From Entomortierella parvispora (Eukaryota > Mortierellomycota > Mortierellomycetes > Mortierellales > Mortierellaceae), in the NCBI GenBank assembly GCA_963573315.1, contig OY752142.1, positions 1,550,001-1,614,000 of the forward strand: DNA of 64,000 nt. The letters run 5' to 3'. This document shows, piece after piece, positions 47,170 through 58,347 of the stretch. The notes below the pieces were generated by a model. That model saw nothing but the letters and a program-made list of their open reading frames with translations, made no database searches and was not told where the DNA came from. Every line of letters begins with the position of its first letter. The first letter of the stretch is position 1. Both the position numbers and the translations under genes were made by a program.

Positions 47170-47419
47170 GGGAAATCAGATAGACGCGACATTAAAACAT
47201 GTATTGAGCATAATACGTTTGTGCATGGGAACTGCTTTCGTGCGACACGTAATCGTCCCATGAGATGAAGGATGACCCCCCTGTTGTGCGTTGGCATTGC
47301 GTTAGCATTTCATCGAAGCTGCTTCCGCATGTCATTTCCACTTTACTTTTCTTCACATTCAACAAAGCCTACGCCACCAAAAAGAAAAAAAAGAAAAAGA
47401 ACAAAGCTCTCCTGCTCCC

Positions 47420-48385
47420 ATGACGATTACTGATATCCTTGAGCTGTCTGTCCCAGAATGTGCAGCGTATTTAGAGACCCTTCATGGGATCACGCCAAAA
47501 TCACCAGAACTCGATCCCACCCACAAGGATCGGATGCTGGCCACCAAGACCTACGACTGGCTTGATCCTCTGTTAGTCCAGAAACGCCAACGGGGCTATG
47601 ACATCTCGGTCCTGTTCAACGCCATGGACGATACCGATGCCAAGGGTCTGAAATGGCAGCATCATCCACAACAAGGAAAAGAATCGCTAGAGAGAAATCT
47701 GGCAAGGAACCAACATCGAAGAGATGCTTGGGTTCATCTGTTGACAGACGGCAATAGCCATCAGTCAGACCATGACGCTTTCAAAAAAAGGAGAGCCTCT
47801 TCCTCTCCATCAAGCAGCAACGAAAATCCAATCTCGCCTCGAATTGAACCCGTCCTGCAAATTGCCTATGGTTGCCATCTCACTCTCGGTTCAGACCGCT
47901 GTGTTCTCGGCCCGAATTTCTTGGCCTTGGATTGTTCTCGCATACGAATCGGCTCCAGAACCAGGATCGGGCCTGGTTGTCGACTCTTTGGGGCCACTCA
48001 TCCTCTGAACCCATTTCTGAGACATCCGGACTTCAACGTAGACTTTGCGTTACCCATCACCATCGGGGAGGATTGTTGGATCGGAGGTGGAACCATCATC
48101 TGTCCAGGGGTTGAGATCGGTCGTGGAGTTACCGTCTTGGAGGGCAGTGTCGTCACCAAGAACGTGTTGCCGTTCACGGTCGTTGGAGGCGCTCCCGCGA
48201 CAATCATAGAGGTGTTGGACGAGGAGGATTGCAAGAACGAATTCAATGCTTTTCAATCATTATTGGAGGCCGCCAAATTGGCCTCCAGAGGTGCAGAGAG
48301 TGAGGCGTCCTTGGCGACTAGAACATGGGATGACTGGTCCAACAATTGGACGCCACCTCCACGAGAAACCATGACCTTCCCTTGA
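47420..48385 (+). CDS. Hexapeptide-repeat O-acetyltransferase (maltose acetyltransferase-like)
   Basis: An intronless gene of 321 residues. The N-terminal part (SPELDPTHKDRMLATKTYDWLDPLL) resembles the maltose-acetyltransferase cap domain. The C-terminal 150 residues form a left-handed beta-helix of hexapeptide turns (IRIGSRTRIGPGC, ITIGEDCWIGGGTIICPGVEIGRGVTVLEGSVVTK). FGATHPLNP holds the presumed catalytic His. The end VVGGAPATII matches the V-x-GxPA motif of this class. It probably acetylates a sugar with acetyl-CoA; the acceptor is unknown. It is about 100 residues longer than bacterial members because of a polar Ser-rich insertion around residues 80-140. Confidence 0.9.
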   Translation: MTITDILELSVPECAAYLETLHGITPKSPELDPTHKDRMLATKTYDWLDPLLVQKRQRGYDISVLFNAMDDTDAKGLKWQHHPQQGKESLERNLARNQHRRDAWVHLLTDGNSHQSDHDAFKKRRASSSPSSSNENPISPRIEPVLQIAYGCHLTLGSDRCVLGPNFLALDCSRIRIGSRTRIGPGCRLFGATHPLNPFLRHPDFNVDFALPITIGEDCWIGGGTIICPGVEIGRGVTVLEGSVVTKNVLPFTVVGGAPATIIEVLDEEDCKNEFNAFQSLLEAAKLASRGAESEASLATRTWDDWSNNWTPPPRETMTFP

Positions 48386-48582
48386 ACGCAACTCATGCTC
48401 CGCTATCGCATGACGAATACAAGTGAAGGCTTCAGCAATAAAGGGAAAAAAAAAGGCAATTGTGCCAGTATGTATTCAAATGTTGTGAGGGAGGAAGAGG
48501 GAGGGAGGGTAGGTGGGTAAAGAAGATAGAAAAAACGAAGTGACAGAGAAGGTTTAGGACAACAGCAGGAACTACAAGATAT

Positions 48583-50173
48583 CTACGAAACCTTGGCCAT
48601 CTCCTTCTTTTTCTTTCCACGAGGGGCAGAGGCGCCTCCAAGTCCACCGTAGGAGTACTTTTGCTTCTTCTCTGCTGGCTTCAAGATTTGGAAAGAGCAC
48701 ATCAATGTCTCGTCCACACTCATCATCGCTCCTGCGTTATCAAACTCGCCACAGTAGTTGGGTGCTGAGAACAAAGTTACAAGTTGACGCTTGGCAAAAA
48801 ACTCGTATCCATCCTCGACGACCTGATGGGCACGGCAGACCAAATCCATGTCGTGCTTTTGCAAAAATCGACTAACAACATCTGGTCCGAACGTGAAGGA
48901 CACTCCACGGTCGTTCTCACTCCATCCGGTAATATCCTTGTCGGGATCAGACCACAGCAAATCGCACAACAATCCAGTATCCGGTACATCAGTGGGACGC
49001 ATCACGCGGCGGATCTGCTCCATGTTCAACAGGTCGGGTGAAAGACCTCCGTGCATGCAGATGATTTTTTCATCGATAATGGCCGCCACAGGCAGGCAGT
49101 TGAAGCAGTCGGTAAAAGTCTTCCAGAGCTTAATGTTGTAACGACGCTTGCATTCGTCGTAGAATCCATAGATGCGGTTGATGCTCGCGCACTCGTGGTT
49201 TCCGCGAAGAATAAAAAAGTTTTCGGGGTACTTGATCTTGTAAGCCAGCAACAAGCAGATTGTCTCCAGAGATTGCTTGCCACGGTCCACATAGTCCCCG
49301 AGGAACAGGTAGTTGGCCTCTGGGGGGAATCCACCATACTCAAAAAGACGCAAGAGGTCGTAGTACTGACCGTGGATATCACCTATAACAGCCAGACAAG
49401 GCATACAGATATATTTTGCGATGAGCTCATGTTGCAGCATAGTGAGGAATGATGACAGGAAATTACGGATATAACAATGGTCGAGAGAGATGTTTGCACA
49501 GTCGGGCCAGACCGTCTAAAGAAAGACGGAAAAGCGGAAAAAGGAACAGACATCATGCTCATAATTCAAAGAAAGGGTTGACCTCTTTTCTCTCTCCCTC
49601 CTTGATTTTCATGGTCGTGACCAGACAAACTTACCGCAAATCTTTATTGGTGCCTCCAGCTCCAACAGGATGGGTTGGCCAAGAAAGATCTCGCGTGCCT
49701 GCGTGCACAGAAACTTGATCTCGTGCTCACCAAGCTGAACTTGCTTTCCTGGACGGGAACCACGGACTGATCGAGGGAGCGTTTACATAAAAGAAAAGAG
49801 GACATTATTCGTGAGTGGAATTGATTTCCAGTGTAGTTATTATGTTCGCCCTTCTCATTGTTGCATTGCTCGATTAGCATTTTGCGAGTGCATTAATGAG
49901 CACGGTTCAATCATTGACACAAGGTTGGCCGACGACAAAAGAGGTTGCAAGCAAAAGACGTTATCATGGCCTGGTTTGAGCAAATGCTGGGATCGAATGG
50001 AACAAGTAGAGGCACATGAAGAGAGGGATAGCTTTCTTTCTTTCTTTCTCGATTCTTGCTGGCGGGCAACAGCCCATGGAGTGTTGGGATGCAATAGCAC
50101 CGCGGAGGTGACCTTTACCTTCCAGCAGTCTCTCGATGATCGAGTCAAGGTCGACGTCAGCGGTCTCTGCCAT
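48583..50173 (-). CDS. Serine/threonine phosphatase PP1 catalytic subunit, copy A
   Basis: A metal-dependent phosphatase of the Glc7/PP1 class. 328 residues in three exons (50173-50119, 49766-49635, 49382-48583). Metal and active-site motifs are [16 protein letters not shown] and RGNHE, and SAPNYCG is present in the C-terminal region. It starts [19 protein letters not shown]. Introns fall after LLEG and inside ICG/DIHG; the intron that the neighbouring copy has after PDTG is absent. The C terminus ends in [11 protein letters not shown]. The 3' part of the last exon is nearly identical in DNA to copy B, while the 5' coding sequence is clearly more diverged. Confidence 0.96.
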
Positions 50174-50619
50174 GGCAAGAAACAGCAATCGGTGGCGGTG
50201 GAGGGGGGTAGAGGGAGGAAGAGCAGGAAGAGGGGGAGAAAGGAGAGAAGGAGAAAGAGGAAGGGGTGCGCAAGAGAGCGGGATGGATGGATGAAATGGA
50301 GATGGGACGAACGAGAGAAGGAATGAGCGCAAAAAAGTTTTGATCGCAGAGACAGACGGGCTGTCTTATACGGATTAAGGGGCGGGTGTGCTCCTTGTCT
50401 CGTCTTGTCCGTGGCTCACCTGCATGGACCATGCATCCACACCAGACCACCGATATCCAAGTGTGCGTCGGCAGTTTATGTACAACTGGTTTTTTTATTG
50501 TAGAGCGCAACATGGTGGCACCCGTGTGGATAGAAGGCGGACGCATGTGGAGATATGGGTTGGCGAAAGGGGTATTGACAGGAATGAGAAAAATACAAAA
50601 AAAAAGTGAACAAAGTTAT

Positions 50620-51786
50620 CTACGTGACCTTGGCCATCTCCTTCTTTTTCTTGCCGCGTGGAGGCGTCACCGGCCTCCCTGCACCCAGGGCTCCATAGGT
50701 GTACTTTTGCTTCTTCTCTGCAGGCTTCAAGATTTGGAAAGAGCACATCAAGGTCTCGTCCACACTCATCATCGCTCCTGCGTTATCAAACTCACCGCAG
50801 TAGTTGGGTGCTGAGAACAAAGTTACAAGTTGACGCTTGGCAAAAAACTCGTATCCATCCTCGACGACCTGATGGGCACGGCAGACCAAATCCATGTCGT
50901 GCTTTTGCAAAAATCGACTAACAACATCTGGTCCGAACGTGAAGGACACTCCACGGTCGTTCTCGCTCCATCCGGTGATCTCCTTATCGGGATCAGACCA
51001 CAGCAAATCGCAGAGCAAGCCTAAGAAACGATAATTGGTTTGTCAGCTCAAAACTTCGATCACTTGCATGGCTTTTCATAAAACAGAAAACGTGGCAATT
51101 GACATACCAGTGTCGGGAATATCGGTGGGCCGCATCACGCGACGGATCTGCTCCATGTTTAGCAGATCGGGAGACAGACCTCCGTGCATACAAAAGATCT
51201 TTTCGTCCACAATGGCGGCTACAGGCAGGCAGTTGAAGCAGTCGGTGAAGGTCTTCCAGAGCTTGATGTTGTAACGGCGTTTGCATTCGTCGTAGAAACC
51301 ATAGATACGGTTTGTACTTGCACTCTCGTGGTTTCCACGGAGGATGAAGAAGTTCTCGGGGTACTTGATCTTGTACGCGAACAGGAGACAGATCACTTCG
51401 AGCGATTGCTTGCCTCGATCGACATAGTCTCCAAGGAACAGGTAGTTGGCCTCTGGAGGGAATCCACCGTACTCGAAGAGGCGGAGCAGGTCATAATATT
51501 GACCATGAATATCACCACAGATCTTGATAGGGGCCTCTAGCTCGAGCAAGATGGGCTGCGACATGAAGATTTCGCGAGCTGTCGTACACAAGAACTTGAT
51601 TTCGTGTTCAGCGAGCTGGACTTGCTTGCCAGGACGGGAGCCACGGACTAGGAAGCAAGGACCAAGGACGGGGTTAGTTGTTGTCAGGTTAGCTAAACAG
51701 AAAGTGTAGCGGAGGCATTTGACTCTGTTACCTTCAAGCAAGCGCTCGATGATAGAGTCGATGTCGACGTTGGCAGTGTCGGCCAT
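50620..51786 (-). CDS. Serine/threonine phosphatase PP1 catalytic subunit, copy B
   Basis: The second PP1 gene, same orientation, 447 bases upstream of copy A. 331 residues in three exons (51786-51732, 51647-51108, 51020-50620). It has the same catalytic motifs ([28 protein letters not shown]-type region as SAPNYCG). It starts [19 protein letters not shown]. Introns fall after LLEG and after PDTG; the ICG/DIHG intron of copy A is missing. [14 protein letters not shown] replaces [14 protein letters not shown]. The tail adds [16 protein letters not shown]. Both copies look functional, so fungal PP1 dosage or subunit specificity may be divided between them. Confidence 0.96.
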
Positions 51787-52633
51787 TCTTGTAGGACTAT
51801 TGAAATGAGAGGGAACGCGTCCTGAAGATGCAAGAAAAAAGAAGAGCGTTAGCACAGGCTTGTGAAAGCTCTGGGGAAGACGGGTGTGAGGTGGTTGCCT
51901 GTCGCGCTCTTTCATTTTTTGATGACTTCGCAACTTTAATGACCCCCGTATTAAACAGGGTTCAGTCGAGTGTCTGGTCACCGGCCCATCTCCGGTTGCA
52001 CTCGTCATCTGCGTTCATCAGAGGGGCATCCTCTCCCCATCTTTCGACAGCTCCTGCCATCCTCAGGAGAATGACAAGGGGCTGAGGGAGGAAAGCGCGG
52101 CAACAGCGCCTCGGGCAACGGCGGAGTTGAAAAGGGGTGGCGCTGAACTGGACCTGCCTGACCAAAAATAGGCCAGGCACGGCACATCACCTCGCGCATC
52201 GCTTTGCACCTAAACGTGGGCCTTGCGGCCCTGTTCATAGCATGGATATCTGTGCACATCTTGCGCGCTTGTTGCTGCCACCGACAGGTGCACTCACCTT
52301 GAGAACTGGGGTCGGATGGATAGGAAGAGGGGAAGGGGCGTGGATGTCTGGTGGATGGGAAGGAAAGAAAGCGATGGATGAATTTTTGGAGCGATGCATC
52401 ACCCGAAAAATTCATCCATCGGCACAGTCACATTTAAGGGGTGCATCAGCCGCATCTCCCGAAGCATCAACCGCGCACTCTCGACAGGCCCGGTCCAGAC
52501 CGTCGTCCCGATTTTGGTGGCGTATCCAAAGAGCAAACGCATGCTTGAACGAATCGAATCCCCCTGTCTACCCTTCCATTCCAGTCTGTAGGAGAGCACA
52601 CTAGCCCACATCGAGCAAACCGCCTGGAGAATC
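51787..52633. other. Divergent upstream region of PP1 copy B and valyl-tRNA synthetase
   Basis: About 850 bases between two divergent starts. It contains a perfect 16-base inverted repeat (52372-52387 with 52406-52421). Open frames on both strands here have no recognisable domain. Confidence 0.5.
52372..52421. repeat. Perfect 16-base inverted repeat in a divergent promoter
   Basis: CGATGGATGAATTTTT at 52372-52387 is the exact reverse complement of 52406-52421, with an 18-base spacer that itself contains the palindrome GATGCATC. It could extrude as a cruciform or bind a dimeric regulator; both are inference. Confidence 0.85.
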
Positions 52634-55600
52634 ATGCAGCGGGCCATCGGATTCGGACATTTGGTGCGCCGGCCATTCTGTGGACGCATTCATGCACTCC
52701 GTCCACTCGGACGATCTATAGCTTCCTCAGGCACGTCTTCAGCTTCAGTCGGCAGCGTGACAAGAGCTCGTTCCACGCCTCAGAAACCAAAGCGCGAGTT
52801 GGAGAAATATGATACCGTTAGTGCGAATTGATTCGTATGCTTTGTGATCTACTCCAAGATCTCGCACTAATCCTGAAGTCTCGCACGGTACGCTTCTTTC
52901 TAGACTGTTGTCGAGTCTGGTTGGTATGAGTGGTGGGAGTCACAAGGTAGGACTAGTCGCTGTGGACCTGCCTATTAGATTGCCCAAACTGAGTGAACGA
53001 TGTAATATCTGATACACTCTTAAATAGGATTTTTTGCTCCACGTGTTGTTGCATCGGGAACATCAAACACTGACAGCAAGGGGAATAAGAATACGAAGAA
53101 TTTCACCATGATCACACCGCCTCCTAATGTAACAGGGTACCTCCATATCGGACACGCCTTGACTGCTTCGATCCAAGACTCCATTGTTCGATGGCGTCGT
53201 ATGAGAGGCGAGAGTGTCTCCTGGATCCCGGGCATGGATCACGCTGGGATTAGTACCCAGACCGTCGTCGAGAAGAAACTAATGCGCGAGCTGAAGAAGA
53301 GCCGTCATGATCTTGGACGAGAGGCATTTATCGACCAAATTTGGGACTGGAAAACCTTGCATGGAGACAGGATTACAGAGCAGTTCAAGCGGATAGGCGC
53401 GTCCATGGATTGGAACCAGAGTTTCTTCACTTTGGATGAAACTAGGACGCAGGCAGTTCAGTCGGCCTTCATTCAGCTGTTCAAGGATGGGCTGGTCTAT
53501 CGTGACACTAGACTGGTCAACTGGTGTTGTGCATTAGAGACGGTCATCTCCGATATCGAAGTCGAGTATGAGGATATTCCAGGCAAAACCATGTTGAGTG
53601 TCCCTGGCCGACTCAAGAAGTGAGTAATAGTGACACGTATACTGTCCTTCCTCCTCAACAAAAATGCTCTCTGACCGACATGCGGACTGAATCTTTTGTC
53701 TAACCTTTTGTCTAACCATGATAGGGTGGAGTTTGGTGTTCTGCACGATTTTGCATACAAACTCGAAAACGACCCCACTCAGGAATTAATCGTGTCGACA
53801 ACTCGTATTGAAACCATGCTCGGAGATGAGGCTGTGGCAATCCATCCTGATGATGAGCGGTATAAACACCTACATGGAAAGTTTGTGATCCATCCAATCT
53901 CTGGGAAGCGTTTGCCCATTGTTTGTGATCCAGAACTAGTTGATATGGTGTTTGGAACGGGCGTTGTCAAGGTACAAAGAAGATATTTGATAGGAAAATT
54001 GTTGTACATCTACCTGGTCCTAGAGGCTGATACTTTGTCACATTACGTTTAGGTAACACCGGCCCATGACCCAAATGACTATGCGTGCGGGCGGAGGCAT
54101 GGTCTTCCCATTATCAATATTTTGGACAAGGATGGAAAGTTCAATGCCAACTGCGGAGCTAAAAGCTATGAGGTACTAGCACGAAGGATGAACCACGATA
54201 CGGACCGAAAAAATGAGGCACTTCCAGCTACTTACGGAAGAATATGTGCTCTTCATCAACAATAGCGTCTTAACAGATTTGATGCTCGAGAGAAGATCAT
54301 CGCAGAGCTCAAGGAGCTGGGCCTTTATCGAGGCAAGACTGAGAATCACGCCATGCGATTGGCTCGCTGTTCCCGATCTGGAGATGTGATTGAGCCGATG
54401 GTGATGCCTCAATGGTATGTATTTGAAGTTACTATTGCTTGTCTATTGCTGTCTTGCAAACAATCCGTTCCCCGTGGTGAAACGCCTGACTGATCATTTT
54501 CATTTGCAGGTATATCAAATCGGATGGACTCGCACAACGGGCTCTTGAGAGCGCTGCCAACAACGAATTGGTCTTTCACTCGGACTCGGCTCTTAAGGAC
54601 TGGAATCGTTGGTTAGGTATGCTCCCTTCTAGTTTTCATGGGGTGGATCTCGCGATCTATTTCCTCGTTAGTCTAATGTCTCTAAAAATTTGATTTTCTC
54701 TTCAGAAAACATTCAGGACTGGTGCATCTCTCGACAACTCTGGTGGGGCCATCGTATTCCAGCGTACAAGCCCGTTTTTGAGCAACGACTGAGTAATAGA
54801 GCGGTCATGGATGGTGATTTTGGGGATGGCCCTTGGTTTGTTGCCGAGGATGAAGAAGGCGCTCGGCAACAGATCGGACAATTCTTGAAGGAAAAAAAAT
54901 TGCAGGATCAAAAATATAGAGTTGTTCAGGACGAGGATGTTTTGGACACCTGGTTCTCCTCTGGACTCTTGCCTCTCTCAGCTCTTGGTTGGACAGGGAA
55001 AAGTCTTTCAACTGGAGGACTGATTCCGGAAAGATACCCCACCAATATGATCGAGACAGGGACAGACATCATGTTCTTTTGGGTGGCGAGGATGGTGATG
55101 CTCTGTACTCATCTCTCGGGCCAAGTCCCTTTCAAGGATATTATGTTCCATGCGATGGTCAGAGATGCTCAGGGCCGGAAGATGAGCAAGTCTGTTGGTA
55201 ACGTCATTGACCCGATTCATGTCATTGAGGGTATTACCCTCAAGGATTTGAAGGCGACTTTGGAAGGTGGCAACTTGGCTCCCAAGGAAGTAAAGCGCTC
55301 CCAGAGTTTGATGGACAAGGAGTTCCCGAGAGGAATCAAGGCCAGTGGTGCGGATGCCTTACGCTACGCCCTAGTTGCGTCGACTCAACAAACTCGACAG
55401 ATCAATCTGGATCTTTCCAACGTGACCTCTGCTCAGCACTTTGCCAACAAGCTGTGGAACTTGTCGCAGTTCTACAGCACACGACTGTACGACTGCTCTC
55501 ACGAATCATCCGTACAATCTGGATCTGTGATCGCAGCAGGACTGAACGAACTTCGAAATGACTCCCAAAACACACTGCCGTTGCCCCAGCGCTTCATTTT

Positions 55601-56670
55601 GTCGAGACTGGCAGAAGCAGTCTCGAAGTTTAACTCCAGCATGGAGCAACTGGAGCCTTCAATGGCAACGGATATCGTCCGCAAGTTTATCATCCAGGAT
55701 TTGTGCGATGTCTACGTCGAATTCTCCAAAGTGACTATGTTCTCTGGGGACGTAACCTCCCGTGCTCAAAAGCCTGGTATCTTCTTGGCCCTCCAGACAT
55801 CCTTTGACGCGTCGTTGAGGATGATGCATCCGTTCATGCCGTTTGTTACAGAGGTAAAAAGAAAGCATCATATTGGAGGTCCAAGGGGGGTCTTTTTCTT
55901 TCCTTCTTTCTTTCTTTGTGCATCGCACCTTACATCTCTCCCTCTTTGTTTCATAGGAACTTTGGCAGAGGATGCTGCCTGAATCCGCGCCTGCTTCCAC
56001 CTCTATCATGGTCTCTTCTTTCCCCTCAGAGACAGAACTGGCACCTTGGAGAGATGAGGAAGCAGAACAGCACATGGAAGTGGTCCTGAGTGTGATCCAA
56101 GCAACCCGATCGATGCGCCAGAGTCATCAGGCTCCTGTGACCAAGGCTTTGCCTTTCACGATTTGGTCGGATGACCCATCGTTGCTGTCGGAACAAGGTG
56201 CTTTGAAGAAAAATATGCATTACCTGGAACATTTCGGCCGCACCGAAGGAGAGGTTGTCTTTATAGATGGATCCAAGGCAACGGATGGAGCTCAAGGCAT
56301 GTCTGCCGTTGATCCCTTCTCAGCCGCCCATGTTATTTCACCGCGACTTAAGATCTACACACCTCTGGCCTCGATTCAAAAAGCAATTGCAGACCATCGG
56401 GAGGACGAAGAACTTCGAGCAAGTTTGAATGCTAATGCCTCCTCTCGGGTCAAGAAGAGAGAGCAAGAACTTCAGAGGCTGGAAAAGAAGTTGGTCAGTG
56501 TGCGATCGGATCTCGAAAAACTAGCAGCCAAGATGGAACGTGCAGAGTACACTCAAAGAGTTCCTGTGGAGATTCAGAAAGTAGAGAGTGCGCGCAAGGA
56601 GACGTTGCAGGTGCAGGTAGAGCATCTCAAGGCCACTATCCGGAGCCGAAAGGAGGATACCGAGGCGTAG
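52634..56670 (+). CDS. VAS1: Valyl-tRNA synthetase with mitochondrial-type presequence
   Basis: Charges tRNA-Val. Roughly 1,000 residues in about nine exons. The N terminus ([20 protein letters not shown] and beyond) is Arg-rich, lacks acidic residues for about 50 positions, and looks like a mitochondrial targeting peptide. The class I motifs are [15 protein letters not shown] and KMSKS (within [14 protein letters not shown]). The editing (CP1) domain includes [18 protein letters not shown] and [13 protein letters not shown]. The [17 protein letters not shown] segment is a strong ValRS signature. The C terminus ends in the coiled-coil arm ([29 protein letters not shown]). In yeast one gene makes both cytosolic and mitochondrial forms from alternative starts. 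Whether that applies here, or this is a mitochondrial-only enzyme, cannot be told. Confidence 0.93.
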
Positions 56671-56904
56671 ATTCTCTAGACGCGCTCTTGTAAAAAAAAG
56701 TAAAAAACAAAATTTTCATCGTGGGAATGCAACCAATCAATTGAAGAGCACGGGCCTTCACCTCTGGAAACGTCACGTGCGTGACAGTTCCCGTCAGTGG
56801 GTTCTCAGTCCCGAGACAAGATCAAGTCCACATTCCTGGCTCTGTCCTCTTCCTCTTCTTCTTCTTTTCTCCAATTCACGCTTACCTTACTCAAAGAGAA
56901 CATC

Positions 56905-58161
56905 ATGGTCTCCGCTTCCGCCAAAAAGACTCTGATCCTCACCGCCTCGGCCGTCATTGGCCTTACCACCGTCTCCACATTGGCCTACTTGCTGATCCAA
57001 GACGACCGTCGTGCCAAACATCAACGTCAAGTTCGAGCTCTTCAAAAGTCCTTGGGCAAGAAACTCGCCCAGGTCGAAAAGTCGGTCGAGGAATTAGTCG
57101 AGGGTGACATTCGACTGTCCCAGGTTCGGGCAAAAACCCTTCGCACACACCCCATCTACCCCGGTGACCCCCATGTTCAATTACCGGCCCTGGGATTGAT
57201 TCAGGAACATGATCAACGGGATCTTGGTGCTGAGATTCAAGAGACCTCGGACGAGCTTGTTCGCGAGCACATGCTTGGATTGGCTCAGGATCCTCAGAAG
57301 GTTCGACAGGGTTACAAGAGACTCGAGTTCCTGATCAACTCTGTCAACGAACGTTTGTTGCGCCTTTTGGAATCCCTGGATGCCATCTCACCGAGAGAGA
57401 TTACGGATCTTGGAAACGGAAACGGAGGTCTCCCTGCCGCCAACGGATTCGAGGTTCAGGCTTTTGAAAAGATCCGCAAGAGAAAGAGAGCCGACATTGC
57501 AAAGATTCAAAAGATCATGACCCAGATGGACCGGATCGGAAACAGCATCAAGGACAGAGTAACGGCCGTTGAGATCTACGAGCGCAAGGCCGCAGAGGCT
57601 GCCGCCGAGGAAGAGGAAGAGCGAAAGAGGCTGCAAGAAGAAGAGGAGGCGAAGAAGAAGGAGAAGAGAGAAGCTGCCCAAAGTCAGGTCGAGGAGCATG
57701 CCCACAACCATGCACATGCCGATCTCGTTCGTGAGGGAGTCTCTTTTGCGCAAGTTGCAGCCTCTGCTCCCGTTAAAACTGAGCATCACGAGGAAAGGAC
57801 CAATGGACATGCTGAGCACGATCTGGTCCGGGAGGGTGTGTCCTTTGCCGCTGTTGCCAAGGGCCAGACATTGCAGGAATCGGCTTCATTTTCAATCATC
57901 TCAGAGTCTGAAGTCCAGGAGCACACTGCCGAGGTGAAGGAGGGTGTGACCTTTGCAGAAGTCGTTGCTGCCTCGACGGAGAGCGTGGAGGAATTCTCTG
58001 TGGAAGAAGTCAAGTCTGAAAAGGAGGAGGTTTTGGTTGAGACTGAGGAATTGAAGAGGATGCATGAGGGCGTCACCTTTGCGGATGTTGTCGCTGAAGG
58101 AGAGGCAGAAAAGCCTGAGGGAGTCGAGGAGGTGGACTCTTTGGAGGCCAAGGAACTCTAG
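56905..58161 (+). CDS. Membrane-anchored BAG-domain protein (Snl1-like) with C-terminal repeats
   Basis: An intronless gene of 418 residues from the ATG at 56905; an in-frame ATG at 56797 exists but precedes only Ser-rich sequence. A hydrophobic N-terminal segment (about 9-31) suggests a membrane anchor. A BAG-like three-helix region follows (about 130-225): KRLEFLINSVNERLLRLLESLDAI and IRKRKRADIAKIQKIMTQMD match the last two BAG helices that bind the Hsp70 ATPase domain. This plan matches yeast Snl1, an ER-anchored Hsp70 nucleotide-exchange factor. After a charged coiled coil (EEEEERKRLQEEEEAKKKEK) there are four spaced copies of EGV(S/T)FAxVxA, near 57730, 57832, 57943 and 58066. The BAG assignment is by eye and is fairly strong; the repeats' role is unknown. 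Confidence 0.78.
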   Translation: MVSASAKKTLILTASAVIGLTTVSTLAYLLIQDDRRAKHQRQVRALQKSLGKKLAQVEKSVEELVEGDIRLSQVRAKTLRTHPIYPGDPHVQLPALGLIQEHDQRDLGAEIQETSDELVREHMLGLAQDPQKVRQGYKRLEFLINSVNERLLRLLESLDAISPREITDLGNGNGGLPAANGFEVQAFEKIRKRKRADIAKIQKIMTQMDRIGNSIKDRVTAVEIYERKAAEAAAEEEEERKRLQEEEEAKKKEKREAAQSQVEEHAHNHAHADLVREGVSFAQVAASAPVKTEHHEERTNGHAEHDLVREGVSFAAVAKGQTLQESASFSIISESEVQEHTAEVKEGVTFAEVVAASTESVEEFSVEEVKSEKEEVLVETEELKRMHEGVTFADVVAEGEAEKPEGVEEVDSLEAKEL

Positions 58162-58195
58162 AGTGCAACGGATCCATGTAATAAATATTGCTAGA

Positions 58196-58214
58196 TTTTT
58201 TTTTTTTTTTTTTT
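58196..58214 (+). repeat. Poly-T run
   Basis: 19 consecutive T just after the stop of the BAG gene, close to its 3' end. Confidence 0.9.
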
Positions 58215-58347
58215 GGTGGCGCTCTTTTTCCTACTTTAATCTTTCTGTGAACAAAACGCGAAATCGTTCATTTCAACAACGACATCATCTTAACCCAAAG
58301 AGCGTAGCATTTTCAAGAACAAGACAAAGACATATTCAGAGGGAGCC

